Origin: CBDDYU01 sp965235655
Lineage (GTDB): Bacteria; Pseudomonadota; Alphaproteobacteria; Pelagibacterales; Pelagibacteraceae
Direction of reading: 5' to 3'
Assembly (NCBI GenBank): GCA_965235655.1
Contig: CBDDYU010000002.1
Location: forward strand, 124,001 to 188,000
DNA length: 64,000 nucleotides
Shown here: positions 46,084-54,953 of the stretch, piece after piece
Position numbering within the stretch: position 1 is the first letter of the stretch
How the letters are laid out: each line of letters opens with the position of its first letter
Made by a program: the position numbers and the translations under genes
The notes under the pieces: model-generated
What the model was told of the DNA's origin: nothing
Seen by the model: the letters and a program-made list of their open reading frames with translations, nothing else
Database searches by the model: none

Positions 46084-46902
46084 TTAATTTAAACTCTTTA
46101 AAAATAAATTTAATTTATTTATTAAATTTTGATCATATTCCATCATATGGTCATCATTTTTTGTGAAATATGAATACTTTGGGTTATTGGCTTCTTGATA
46201 AATTTTTTGACCCATTGAAAAAGGCACAATCTGATCAATCTCACCATGCATAACTAATATTGGTGATTTAATATTTTTAATCTTTTTAATATTTTCATAT
46301 TTATCTCTTAATAATAATTTAACTGGGATATATGGATAAAATTTTTTTGCAGCATCTCCCATGGAAGTAAAAGGTGTTTCTAAAATTACCCCAGCAAAAT
46401 TTTTATTTTGGGCAATTTCAGTGGCTATTCCTGTGCCTAAAGATTCTCCATATAAAATAATATTTTCACTCTTAACACCATAACTTTTTATCCATTGAAC
46501 TGCACTTTCTCCATCTTCATATAAGCCTTTTTCGGTTGGTTTACCTTTATTTCCACTAAAACCTCTCCAGGCAATAATTAAAAAATTAACCTCTAAGTCC
46601 TTTAAACGATTAAGTTTATAAATTCTATTTTCTAAAGTTCCGGCATTTCCGTGAAAAAAAATAATAGTTTTAAATTTTTCTAGGTCTTTTTTATGAAACC
46701 ATCCAAGTAATTCAATATTATCTGATGTTTTTATACTTACCTTTTCTATCTCAAAATTTAGTTGGTTTCCTGAATAGTTATTTTCATTAGGGTGATATAA
46801 TAAATTACGTTGATAAAAAAATAAAAAAACCAATACAAATAAATAAACCAAAATAATTGAAGTAATAAATTGCAAAACAATTTTCCTAGGTCTTTTTAAC
46901 AT
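46084..46902 (-). CDS. Membrane-anchored alpha/beta hydrolase (Bem46/YfhR-like)
   Basis: A 272-residue alpha/beta hydrolase with an N-terminal membrane anchor (about 9-30), so the catalytic part is probably periplasmic. FFHGNAGTLENR lies near 82-93, the nucleophile elbow GESLGTG has Ser154, VMHGEIDQIVPF supplies the Asp and DDHMMEY the His. This pattern is that of the Bem46/YfhR serine hydrolases of unknown natural substrate. Its start overlaps the DMT permease by 17 bp. Confidence 0.86.
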   Translation of the reverse strand: MLKRPRKIVLQFITSIILVYLFVLVFLFFYQRNLLYHPNENNYSGNQLNFEIEKVSIKTSDNIELLGWFHKKDLEKFKTIIFFHGNAGTLENRIYKLNRLKDLEVNFLIIAWRGFSGNKGKPTEKGLYEDGESAVQWIKSYGVKSENIILYGESLGTGIATEIAQNKNFAGVILETPFTSMGDAAKKFYPYIPVKLLLRDKYENIKKIKNIKSPILVMHGEIDQIVPFSMGQKIYQEANNPKYSYFTKNDDHMMEYDQNLINKLNLFLKSLN

Positions 46903-47791
46903 TATTTTTTCTAGCTAAATAAATTCCAAAAAATACTAAAATTGTACCTATTAAATGATAACTTTCTAATTTTTCATCAAATAAAAAATAACCATAAATC
47001 GCAGCATATATAGTAAAAATATATAGAGTAAAACCTGTAAGAGATGCTCCAAGTTTCTTTTGAGCCACAGTATAAAGCGTGAACGCAATAATGCCTGGAC
47101 TAATAGCAGCAAAGATAACCCATGCAAAAAAATCTGTGTCAAAGAAAGTTCTTTCAATAAAAACTTCTTCGATAATATAAAATGGAAATAAACTTATAGC
47201 TCCAAATAGAGCAACTAAAGTAAATCTTTGAAAAATTTGCAAATTTGTTTTCCAATAAAATAAATAAATTGAATATAGCGCCCAACCTATAGCAGCACCT
47301 AACATCCATAAATCTCCTAATGTAAAATTTAAATTTATCAATAAATTGATATCTCCTTTAATTATAATTGCAAAAACTCCAACTAAGCAGGCAATTAAAC
47401 CAATGACTTTGATAAAATTAATTTTTTCTTTAAAAAAAATACTTGAAATTAAAATTATAAATACAGGAGATGAAGTATAAATAATTCCCATATTAGCAAC
47501 CGTTGTTGTTTGCCCTGCTAAAAATGGAAAGGCACCACAAACTCCACATCCTAAGGCTCCTAGAACAAATAATTTTTTATATTCTTTTTGAATAGATTTG
47601 TAATTTTTTTTTAAAGACAGATATGTAAACGGTAACAAAATTAAAAAAACAACTGTCCACCTCCAAAAGGCTAAAGAGATTGGAGGAACATATTCTACCC
47701 CTCCTCTTGCTACGATTAAATTACTAGCCATGAATATTGGCTGTATAAATAATAAAAGGAATGACCAAGAACTTTTATTATGATCAGTCAA
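46886..47791 (-). CDS. EamA/DMT-family transporter, TTG start
   Basis: A 301-residue integral membrane protein with ten predicted helices in two EamA repeats. The first starts SFLLLFIQPIFMASN-like, and the second has GDLWMLGAAIGWALYSIY. Such carriers export or exchange small metabolites such as amino acids. The substrate is unknown. No ATG precedes the first helix, so TTG at 47791 is taken. The next ATG (residue 22) would cut helix 1. It follows the TRAP/amidase genes in the same direction and may be in the same transcript. Confidence 0.83.
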   Translation of the reverse strand: MTDHNKSSWSFLLLFIQPIFMASNLIVARGGVEYVPPISLAFWRWTVVFLILLPFTYLSLKKNYKSIQKEYKKLFVLGALGCGVCGAFPFLAGQTTTVANMGIIYTSSPVFIILISSIFFKEKINFIKVIGLIACLVGVFAIIIKGDINLLINLNFTLGDLWMLGAAIGWALYSIYLFYWKTNLQIFQRFTLVALFGAISLFPFYIIEEVFIERTFFDTDFFAWVIFAAISPGIIAFTLYTVAQKKLGASLTGFTLYIFTIYAAIYGYFLFDEKLESYHLIGTILVFFGIYLARKNNVKKT

Positions 47792-47802
47792 TTTATGAAA
47801 TT

Positions 47803-47979
47803 TTATTTTTTATCGAAAAAAGCTTCGTAGATCATCATAATGATAGCAATTACCATTAAAATATAAACAGGCAGCACATCTACAAAACCTATCATCATTG
47901 ATTTTGTTAATGTTGTCGCTAAACCAACTAAAAAGTATATAGCAAAAGATATACCAACAATTGTTGTAATTTTACTCAT
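47803..47979 (-). CDS. Small two-helix membrane protein in the TRAP operon
   Basis: A 58-residue ORF starting MSKITTIVGISFAIYFLVG and ending IYEAFFDKK. It has two hydrophobic segments (about 5-23 and 36-51) joined by a short polar turn. The ATG at 47979 lies one base after the amidase stop, and its own stop is 11 bases before the DMT gene, so it fits the operon exactly. I do not recognise a family. A small accessory subunit of the TRAP or DMT transporter is possible but unproven. Confidence 0.65.
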   Translation of the reverse strand: MSKITTIVGISFAIYFLVGLATTLTKSMMIGFVDVLPVYILMVIAIIMMIYEAFFDKK

Positions 47980-47980
47980 T

Positions 47981-49309
47981 TTATTCCTGACATTCTTTTT
48001 CTAACCATTTGGCAACCCCTAAAAATCTATGATCATCATAACGATCACCAATCAATTGTACTCCTAATGGTAAGTTATTTTCTCCCTCAAGTAAAGGAAG
48101 AGATATACAGGGCGTTCCTAAATAAGACCAAACCCTATTGAATTCTGCAGTGCCTGTACTTTTAAGGCCTTTAGGTGCAACCCCAGGGCTAGATGGTGAT
48201 AATACGCCATGATAACCCTCAAATACTTCTTTGTATGACTCGTAGCTTCTTTTCATAAAATCAATTGCCTCAGCATATTCTTTTGCCGAATGCTTATTAC
48301 CATTTGCAATAGCTGTTTGCATATATTTTGAAAGTTTGTTCTTAAACTTTTTATAATAAAGTGAAAAATTATTTGCTAAATCTGTTTCATGAATAATTTG
48401 ATGATATTTATGAATATCCTTAAAATATGAAGGAGTATCAAACACTTCAATATTTTTAGAAAAAGATTTAATAAAGTATTCAAAAGACTCTCTAGATTTC
48501 TTATCAATTATTTTCCAATGATCAGTTTTATAAAAAATAAACTTTGGCTCAAACAATGGACCTTTTTTAGTTTCTGCAAGCATGTTTTCTGGAGAATAAT
48601 AGATTGTAGCAGAGTCATTAGGATCTTTTTTAATTAAAACTTTTGCTAATAATGCAACATCTTCTACTGATCTTCCAAAAAGACCGATGTGATCTAAACT
48701 AAAGGATGTTTTTAAAACACCATTTCTTGAAATTAAACCATAACTTGGTTTATAGCCAACAACGCCACAATAAGATGCCGGTCTAATAACCGAGCCTCCA
48801 GTTTGTGATCCAATTGATACAGGGGCCATAAATGATGCCACTGCTGCTGCCGAGCCACTTGATGATCCTCCAGGTGTTCTGGAATAATCATGAGGATTAG
48901 TAGTCTCAGGTGGTCCTAAATAAGCTAACTCTGAAGTTGCAGTTTTGCCCATTATCAGTGCACCTGCCGCATGAAGCAAGTCTACAATTTCTGCATTTTG
49001 CGAATATGACTTTCCTTTTCTTATAACTGTTCCACATTCTGTTGGCATATCAACTGTGCCTATAATATCTTTTATAGCTACAGGAACTCCATGCAAAGGT
49101 CCCAAAGGCTTTCCAGATCTACGATGATCATCGGACTCTGCGGCTTTTTCTAATAAAAGTTTTTTATCAAAATGAGCCCAAGCCTTAACATCTTTTTCAA
49201 ATTTATTAATTCGATCAATATATTGATTACAAACTTCTACAGAAGTAATTTGTACTTCTTTTATTTGTAAAGCTAATTCTTCTACGCTTAAGGAAAAGAT
49301 ATCAATCAT
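47981..49309 (-). CDS. Amidase (amidase-signature family)
   Basis: A 442-residue amidase-signature hydrolase. The catalytic Lys80 is in VAIKDI, the cis-Ser149 in GGSSSG and the nucleophile Ser173 in TGGS, the correct Ser-Ser-Lys order and spacing. It is not GatA: no gatC or gatB is nearby, and it lies in a transporter operon, eight bases after dctM. It probably hydrolyses an amide taken up by the TRAP system, but the substrate cannot be named. Confidence 0.88.
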   Translation of the reverse strand: MIDIFSLSVEELALQIKEVQITSVEVCNQYIDRINKFEKDVKAWAHFDKKLLLEKAAESDDHRRSGKPLGPLHGVPVAIKDIIGTVDMPTECGTVIRKGKSYSQNAEIVDLLHAAGALIMGKTATSELAYLGPPETTNPHDYSRTPGGSSSGSAAAVASFMAPVSIGSQTGGSVIRPASYCGVVGYKPSYGLISRNGVLKTSFSLDHIGLFGRSVEDVALLAKVLIKKDPNDSATIYYSPENMLAETKKGPLFEPKFIFYKTDHWKIIDKKSRESFEYFIKSFSKNIEVFDTPSYFKDIHKYHQIIHETDLANNFSLYYKKFKNKLSKYMQTAIANGNKHSAKEYAEAIDFMKRSYESYKEVFEGYHGVLSPSSPGVAPKGLKSTGTAEFNRVWSYLGTPCISLPLLEGENNLPLGVQLIGDRYDDHRFLGVAKWLEKECQE

Positions 49310-49317
49310 TAATTAAT

Positions 49318-50679
49318 TTAGTTTGCAAATAAAGTTTCTGGTAACCACAAAGCGATCCCTGGAAAAATATACATCAAGACCATAGCAAATATAACTATTC
49401 CTAAGAAAGGCATAATTCCTCTAAAAATATCCATCAGTTCTACATTTTTTGATTGAACGCCTTTTAAGTAATATGCGGACATAGCCATTGGGGGTGTTAA
49501 GAAAGAAGTTTGTAAATTTAAAGCAATCAACATTGCAAAGAAATATGGATTAACTCCAAAAAATTCTACTAGTGGTAAAAATATAGGAACAAAAATAATT
49601 AATATTTCTGTCCACTCTAAAGGCCAACCTAATAAGAATATAATTATTTGAGTAATAACTAAAAACTGCCAAGGTTTTAGGTCTAAAGATTTAAAGAAAT
49701 GTTCAAATACTTCGTGACCTCCAAGATATGAAAACACCGAAGCAAAAGTCCATGAGCCAATAAACAACCACATAATCATCGCAGTTGTTTTTGCTGTTAA
49801 AAACACTGACTCTTTAAAATTTTTCCATTTTAATGTTTTGTAAAAATATGAAAGGACAATTGCACCTAAAGCACCTACTGCAGCAGCTTCTGCTGGTGTA
49901 GCTATCCCAGCTAAAATTGTTCCTAAGACCAACATAATTAATGAGAATAAAGGTAAAAAAGAAATTAGAACTTCTTTTAGAATTTGAGCTCTAGGTGGTA
50001 TCTCTTCTGCACGAGGCTTTGGTGCTATAGATGGATCAAAATAGGCTCTTACTACAGCATAAATAATATATAAACTTGCTAAAAGTAATCCAGGAAAAAT
50101 TGCTGCAGCAAATAATCTTAATGGTGAAAGTTGAGCGATTACCGCATATACAATTAACATAATACTAGGTGGAATTAAAATTCCTAAACATCCCCCTGCA
50201 CAAATAATTCCTGAAGCAAATTTTTTATCATAACCAGCTTTAATCATCGCAGGCCAAGCAAGTAATCCCATTAAAGTAACAACTGCTCCAATAATTCCTG
50301 TGGCTGTAGAAAACAATGTACAAGTTACTAACGCAGCAACAGCCATTGAGGCAGGTAGTTTATGAGAAGCTAATCTTATTGCAAAAAATAATTTTGCAAC
50401 AATACCTGCTCTTTCAACAAGATACCCCATGAACAAAAAGAGTGGGACGGCGGTGAGGACGTTATTATCCATTACCGTATAAGTGTTTTGAACAAAAAGT
50501 TGGAATATTCTATTATCAAATAGATGTTCCATTTTGGTTGGATCAAAATATGCGTAATAACCAAATCCAAGACCCATTGCCATTAATGTAAATGCAATTG
50601 GAAAACCTAATAGAACTACAAATAAAAATAAACCCATCATTAAAATTGCAATTTCTGGATTAGTTAAACTAAATAACAT
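49318..50679 (-). CDS. TRAP transporter large permease subunit (DctM family)
   Basis: A 453-residue membrane protein with about 12 helices. The DctM signatures GIIGAVVTLMGLLAWPAM and the AGGCLGILIPPSIMLIVYAVIAQ block near 165-187 are present. It is the channel of a Na+-dependent binding-protein-driven importer. It overlaps dctQ by 11 bp. The size and the long form of the binding protein place it with the FcbT/TakPQM-like TRAP group. Confidence 0.93.
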   Translation of the reverse strand: MLFSLTNPEIAILMMGLFLFVVLLGFPIAFTLMAMGLGFGYYAYFDPTKMEHLFDNRIFQLFVQNTYTVMDNNVLTAVPLFLFMGYLVERAGIVAKLFFAIRLASHKLPASMAVAALVTCTLFSTATGIIGAVVTLMGLLAWPAMIKAGYDKKFASGIICAGGCLGILIPPSIMLIVYAVIAQLSPLRLFAAAIFPGLLLASLYIIYAVVRAYFDPSIAPKPRAEEIPPRAQILKEVLISFLPLFSLIMLVLGTILAGIATPAEAAAVGALGAIVLSYFYKTLKWKNFKESVFLTAKTTAMIMWLFIGSWTFASVFSYLGGHEVFEHFFKSLDLKPWQFLVITQIIIFLLGWPLEWTEILIIFVPIFLPLVEFFGVNPYFFAMLIALNLQTSFLTPPMAMSAYYLKGVQSKNVELMDIFRGIMPFLGIVIFAMVLMYIFPGIALWLPETLFAN

Positions 50680-51253
50680 CGACGTCTTTTCCTTCCTGAG
50701 CTGATCTCATTAAAATTTTTTCTGTTTCTTCAGCAACAACCAATCTTGCAGGCCACTGTCCAGTTTTAATGCATATAATTGATCTAAATACTTCACTAAT
50801 CCCTTGAATAGTCAATAGTGTTCCAGACAAAGGAATTAAGGCTTTTGCCATGTAAATTTGAATTTGTGCTGGACTGTTCCAACTTGTTTCTTTAATTTTC
50901 CATGCAAGGGCAGCATAGTCATAACCATAAAATGCTAGAGCAATTACACCAGGAAAGAAAAAAATAAAATATAATACTAAGTCAATATAGCCTTGCACTC
51001 TTTGAGGAAACAATCTGTAAATTACATCTCCTCTTACATGTGCTTCAGTAGATAAAGTATATGCACCTGCCATCATAAAAATGGCTCCATACATCTGAAG
51101 ACTAAAATCAAAATTCCATAGTGTGGGTGCGTTTAATACATAAGCCATAAAAACTTCATAGCATGTTCCACCCATCAAAATTACGATACACCAAGAAAAT
51201 GCTTTTCCCATTGAGGTGCTTAGGTTGTCAGCAAATTTAATATATGCTTTCAT
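50669..51253 (-). CDS. TRAP transporter small permease subunit (DctQ family)
   Basis: A 194-residue protein with four predicted helices and the DctQ-type loop AHVRGDVIYRLFP near 67-80. It pairs with DctM in the membrane. It overlaps dctM by 11 bases. A 92-bp spacer carrying a strong hairpin separates it from the binding-protein gene, so its expression probably depends on read-through from dctP or on a separate promoter. Confidence 0.92.
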   Translation of the reverse strand: MKAYIKFADNLSTSMGKAFSWCIVILMGGTCYEVFMAYVLNAPTLWNFDFSLQMYGAIFMMAGAYTLSTEAHVRGDVIYRLFPQRVQGYIDLVLYFIFFFPGVIALAFYGYDYAALAWKIKETSWNSPAQIQIYMAKALIPLSGTLLTIQGISEVFRSIICIKTGQWPARLVVAEETEKILMRSAQEGKDVDVI

Positions 51254-51300
51254 CGTAATGAGAATATTATTAAAGAATAAGTTTGATTAATCAAATAAAT

Positions 51301-51330
51301 AAAAAAAGGGGGCATTTAGCCCCCTCTTTT
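51301..51330 (-). terminator. Strong intrinsic terminator/attenuator between TRAP binding protein and permease genes
   Basis: Read on the minus strand, AGGGGGC, a five-base loop TAAAT and GCCCCCT form a stable six- to seven-bp G/C stem (51324-51319 with 51313-51308), followed by a run of T. It lies just past the dctP stop. It should end most transcripts after the binding protein and let a few through to the permease, a common way to give excess binding protein. Confidence 0.88.
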
Positions 51331-51345
51331 AAAAATTATTTAATA

Positions 51346-52506
51346 TTAGATTTTAACCTTATCTACAGGTCCAAACTCATTTTCATAAGCTAGTCTGTAA
51401 TTCGGCTGATTCATCAGCAAGTATTTCATTACTTTCTTAGCGTATGCTTTTTGAGAATCTACAACCGATTTAAAGAAAGGATCTTTATCACTAAAGTCTT
51501 TAATTACTGCATCCCAACCTTTTAGTTGTTCTGCAAGGATTGCGTCTGAAGTTTGGTAAACATTTACTTTATGCTCGTTCATAAGTTTAGATAAACTGTC
51601 TGAATATCTAACAAGAGCTTTAAAGTAGTTATCACTGTTTGCAGCATAAGCAGCATTTTTTAATATTGCTTGGTGTGCAGGTGATAAACTATTATAAGTT
51701 TTTTTGTTTACAGGTATTTCAAACATCTCTTGAGATTGGTGGAAGCTTCCTAAGTGATAGTGCTTAGAAACATCTTGCATACCAAAATTTGAGTCAGATG
51801 TTGGGTTGTTAAACTCAGCAGCATCAATCAAACCAGTTTTCATCGCTGGCTGAATTTCACCACCTGGTAATTGTCTAACGACCATTCCCATTGCAGTAAG
51901 AACGTTAGTAGCAAGACCAACTGTTCTATACTTCATACCTTTTACATCAGATACTTGAGTTACGTTCTTTTTGAACCAACCAAAAGGTTGAGCAGGCATT
52001 GGCATATGGAAGAATCCAACATAATCGAAACCTACTTTTGCAAGTGTTTCTTCATATAATTTTCTACCTCCACCATACTCCATCCATCCCATTACTTCTT
52101 GAGATGACATTCCGTATGAAGGACCTGTTCCAAAAAGAGAAGCAGCTGCATTTTTACCGTACCAATATGCAGTCACCCAGTGACCCATATCAACTACGCC
52201 TGAACTTACCGCTTGTCCAATTTCTGAAGTTTTTACAATTGCCCCAACTGGCTGAAGATCAATTTTTAGTGATCCTCCTGACATTTCGTCTACCATTCGG
52301 CAATAGTCACCCGCCATTTCAAAGAATATGTCTCCTCCACTTGGCCATGCAGCTTGCATTTTTAATACTTTTGCATGAGCACCAGCAGAAGCAATATTTG
52401 GCATTGCAACTGTTGCTGCAGCTACAGCACCGGCTTTAGCAGCAGTCTTAAAGAACTTACGTCTTGAAGAAGTTTCATTCTTCAACGATTTTTTTTCTTT
52501 AATCAT
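51346..52506 (-). CDS. TRAP transporter substrate-binding protein, Tat-exported (DctP family)
   Basis: A 386-residue periplasmic binding protein. It has a twin-arginine leader, SSRRKFFKTAAKAG near 14-27, ending ASA. The DctP fold includes MKYRTVGLATNVLTAMG and LPGGEIQPAMKTGLIDAAEFNNP, the substrate-gating region of the mannitol/chloroaromatic/2-oxo acid (FcbT1/TakP-like) TRAP group. The Tat signal suggests folding before export. AGGAG six bases ahead of the ATG is a good ribosome-binding site. The ligand is unknown, although the adjacent amidase suggests an amide or a carboxylic acid. Confidence 0.93.
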   Translation of the reverse strand: MIKEKKSLKNETSSRRKFFKTAAKAGAVAAATVAMPNIASAGAHAKVLKMQAAWPSGGDIFFEMAGDYCRMVDEMSGGSLKIDLQPVGAIVKTSEIGQAVSSGVVDMGHWVTAYWYGKNAAASLFGTGPSYGMSSQEVMGWMEYGGGRKLYEETLAKVGFDYVGFFHMPMPAQPFGWFKKNVTQVSDVKGMKYRTVGLATNVLTAMGMVVRQLPGGEIQPAMKTGLIDAAEFNNPTSDSNFGMQDVSKHYHLGSFHQSQEMFEIPVNKKTYNSLSPAHQAILKNAAYAANSDNYFKALVRYSDSLSKLMNEHKVNVYQTSDAILAEQLKGWDAVIKDFSDKDPFFKSVVDSQKAYAKKVMKYLLMNQPNYRLAYENEFGPVDKVKI

Positions 52507-52638
52507 TATTTCTCCTATTTATTTTAGTTAATTAACCGAAGGGCATATAAACATAAACGGATATAAGAGTCTAAACTATTAAAGATTAAAAAGGTCACAT
52601 TAATATGAAAAATAATTAAAATAAAAATAGAAATACAA

Positions 52639-53445
52639 CTAATAATTGTAATTTAAATAAAAACTCATACTTGCCCAATTACTTATCCACTCTGATTTAA
52701 GTTTTACTCTCTCTAAGAGAGAAGCCTTCTTAACTGTAACGGCACTAATAAGATACGATCTGTTTTCAAAAAGCCTTATTTTTCCTTCTCCATTTGGGTT
52801 CGTTTTGACATAGTCCTTATAAAAATTATCATCATCTTTGCTAAAAATAGTAACCTGAAAATTCTTTAGAGGTTTATTTCCTTCCATCACACGAAACTCA
52901 AAATATTCATTTTTTCGATCGAATGGCGAATTTAGAGCAACAACTTCATAGTCTAAATTATTTTTTTGTAGAAAAAAGTCATTCGAATTTGAAATTAACA
53001 TTTTTGAAAACCTTTTATAATTTTCTGTTGGAATTTTTTTTTTATCAATATTTTCTATTAAATGACTGAAATTTTGCTCTTTAATAAATTTCTCAAAATC
53101 ATCATAAGTGTCATATTCTAAAAAACTATAATTAGTCTCATAATTGATGATATTAAATTTGTTAACATCTATATCAATTTGTATAGCTGGAAAATTACCA
53201 TCTCTTTGATTAATTTTTTGTAAATCATTTTTGTTTTCTAAAAAAAGTTGTTTCACCTCCGAATTTGAAAAGCCAAAAGGTGTACCATTAAAATTTTGAC
53301 CGATCATAATATTAATATAATTATTTTTATTATTATAATCTGGTTCTAACCATAACTCATGAGCATATAGCTTATTGTTAATAAAAGTTGTAAAGGTTAC
53401 AAAAGTTAAAAATTTTATTAGAATTATGTTTTTTAAAATATTCAT
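52639..53445 (-). CDS. DUF4198-like periplasmic protein (possible nickel/cobalt uptake accessory)
   Basis: A 268-residue secreted protein. The signal segment ends at LYA, then AHELWLEPD, the hallmark start of DUF4198 proteins, whose conserved N-terminal His is often linked to nickel/cobalt handling. A beta-rich middle is followed by a carboxypeptidase-like module around NPNGEGKIRL near 232-241. The end WISNWASMSFYLNYN matches the family's close. Starts at 53463 or 53469 (TTG) are possible; the ATG at 53445 just before the signal helix is preferred. It is divergent from, and overlaps, the HupE-like gene. Confidence 0.78.
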   Translation of the reverse strand: MNILKNIILIKFLTFVTFTTFINNKLYAHELWLEPDYNNKNNYINIMIGQNFNGTPFGFSNSEVKQLFLENKNDLQKINQRDGNFPAIQIDIDVNKFNIINYETNYSFLEYDTYDDFEKFIKEQNFSHLIENIDKKKIPTENYKRFSKMLISNSNDFFLQKNNLDYEVVALNSPFDRKNEYFEFRVMEGNKPLKNFQVTIFSKDDDNFYKDYVKTNPNGEGKIRLFENRSYLISAVTVKKASLLERVKLKSEWISNWASMSFYLNYNY

Positions 53446-54541
53446 TTTATCTTTATTATTCATAACCAATATTTGTGCTCATGAATTACGTCCAACAATA
53501 GCAAATTTAGAAATAATAAAAAACGAAAAAACATTTAATGCCAATTTATCTTTAAGAGTTAATTTAGAGTCAATTATAGCCGGTATAAATCCAAAACATA
53601 AAAATTCTAAAGAGTCAGAACAATCAGATTTATATGATGATCTTAGAAAATTAGATCCCAAACAATTATTAAGAGAATTTGAAAATAAGTTTAAAAATAT
53701 TGAAAATTTTATATTTTTAGAAACAAAAAAAAATAAATACAATCCAATAATTAATTCAATAGATGTTCCTCAAATAGAGGATTTAAAATTAATCCGAGAT
53801 TCGATAATAAATATATATTTTAAAGATATCGAAAGTGATCAATTCAGATTTTTTTGGAGCGAAAATTTTGGCCCTATTATTTTAAGAGTTAACTCTATGG
53901 AGTTTGGCGAGCTACATACTGAACTAATTAAAAACAATGGCTATTCATCAAATATAACAATCGAAAAAAATAAAAATAATTTTTTTAAAAATTTTTTTAA
54001 TTACTTAATTCTAGGTTATGAGCACATACTCCCAAAGGGCCTTGATCATATACTATTTGTATTAGCTTTATTTTTACTTTCATCAAATTTTAAAACATTG
54101 ATTTTACAAATTTCTATTTTCACAATTGCTCATACAATCACTTTATTCTTAGGTGTTTTTAATGTAATAAAAATTTCTTCTTATATAGTTGAACCTATTA
54201 TTGCTCTTTCTATTGCCTATGTTGGAATTGAAAATTTATTTAAAAATAAATTAAGTAAAAGTAGGACCATTATCGTTTTTCTATTTGGATTGCTTCATGG
54301 TCTTGGATTTGCAGGAGTTCTAAATGATATTGGCGTTGTTAAAGAACTTTTTGTTTCAAGCCTTATTTCATTTAATATTGGTGTTGAATTAGGACAGATT
54401 TCGGTAATTGTTTTAGCTTATCTCTTTATAAAATTACCTTTTTATAAAATGCACTGGTATTCTAGAAAAGTAACTAAACCTATTTCTCTTTTAATCTCAA
54501 TTGTTGGTCTGTATTGGTTTTTTGAAAGATTATTTTTTTAA
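53426..54541 (+). CDS. HupE/UreJ-like membrane protein (putative metal transporter)
   Basis: A 371-residue protein counted from the ATG at 53426. It has a signal peptide, then HELRPTIANLEI and a periplasmic domain to about 205. From LGYEHILPKGLDHILFVLALFL on there are about six helices with LLHGLGFAGVL and FNIGVELGQISVIVL, the HupE/UreJ-2 pattern with its conserved histidines. Relatives transport nickel or cobalt. An in-frame TTG at 53375 would add 17 residues ahead of the signal peptide and is not favoured. No urease or hydrogenase is in the window. Confidence 0.85.
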   Translation: MFFKIFILSLLFITNICAHELRPTIANLEIIKNEKTFNANLSLRVNLESIIAGINPKHKNSKESEQSDLYDDLRKLDPKQLLREFENKFKNIENFIFLETKKNKYNPIINSIDVPQIEDLKLIRDSIINIYFKDIESDQFRFFWSENFGPIILRVNSMEFGELHTELIKNNGYSSNITIEKNKNNFFKNFFNYLILGYEHILPKGLDHILFVLALFLLSSNFKTLILQISIFTIAHTITLFLGVFNVIKISSYIVEPIIALSIAYVGIENLFKNKLSKSRTIIVFLFGLLHGLGFAGVLNDIGVVKELFVSSLISFNIGVELGQISVIVLAYLFIKLPFYKMHWYSRKVTKPISLLISIVGLYWFFERLFF

Positions 54542-54560
54542 AATGCATATATAATTTAGT

Positions 54561-54949
54561 ATGAAATTTTTAATCTCATTTATTTTTTTTGTTTTTTTCT
54601 CAGTCAATTCTTTTGCGAATGAAGAACTTTATTTATGTAAACTAGATACAAAATTTTATGAAACTGATAAAAATGAGTGGAGTCAAAAAATTATTGATTA
54701 CGATTTATTTATCTCTAGTAAATCAGAAATTAAAATTTTAGACAGACAGACAAATCAATATTTACATTCTTTTGAAGTTATTCAAAATGATGAATCAGAG
54801 CTTTAGTGGGATATTTCTTAAATAACAGAATGATTAATATATTTACCTTCAACAAAATAACTCAATACGCAAAGTACTCTAATATGTATTTTGACGAACA
54901 AGGTGGTGGTCAAATAGGTGTTGGTAAATGCTACACTAAGACTATTTAA
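54561..54949 (+). pseudogene. Small secreted protein, interrupted by a frameshift
   Basis: The frame from 54561 gives 81 residues with a signal peptide (ends FANE) and stops at TAG 54804-54806. In the -1 frame, the sequence stays open from about 54794 to TAA at 54947-54949 and reads as ordinary protein (GYFLNNRMINIFTFNK, then YFDEQGGGQIGVGKCYTK). Joined, it would be about 129 residues. This looks like one gene with one missing or extra base, or a sequencing error. I do not recognise the family. The cysteine near the end may pair with the one near the start (YLCKLD). Confidence 0.65.
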
Positions 54950-54953
54950 ATTA

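Noticed and set aside
47981..49309. Glutamyl-tRNA amidotransferase subunit A (gatA).
   Set aside because: No gatB or gatC is adjacent and the gene is embedded in a TRAP transport operon; the amidase motif alone does not identify GatA.
51871..52439. Plus-strand ORFs opposite the TRAP binding protein.
   Set aside because: They lie fully inside a gene with clear Tat signal and DctP motifs; the antisense peptides are low-complexity.
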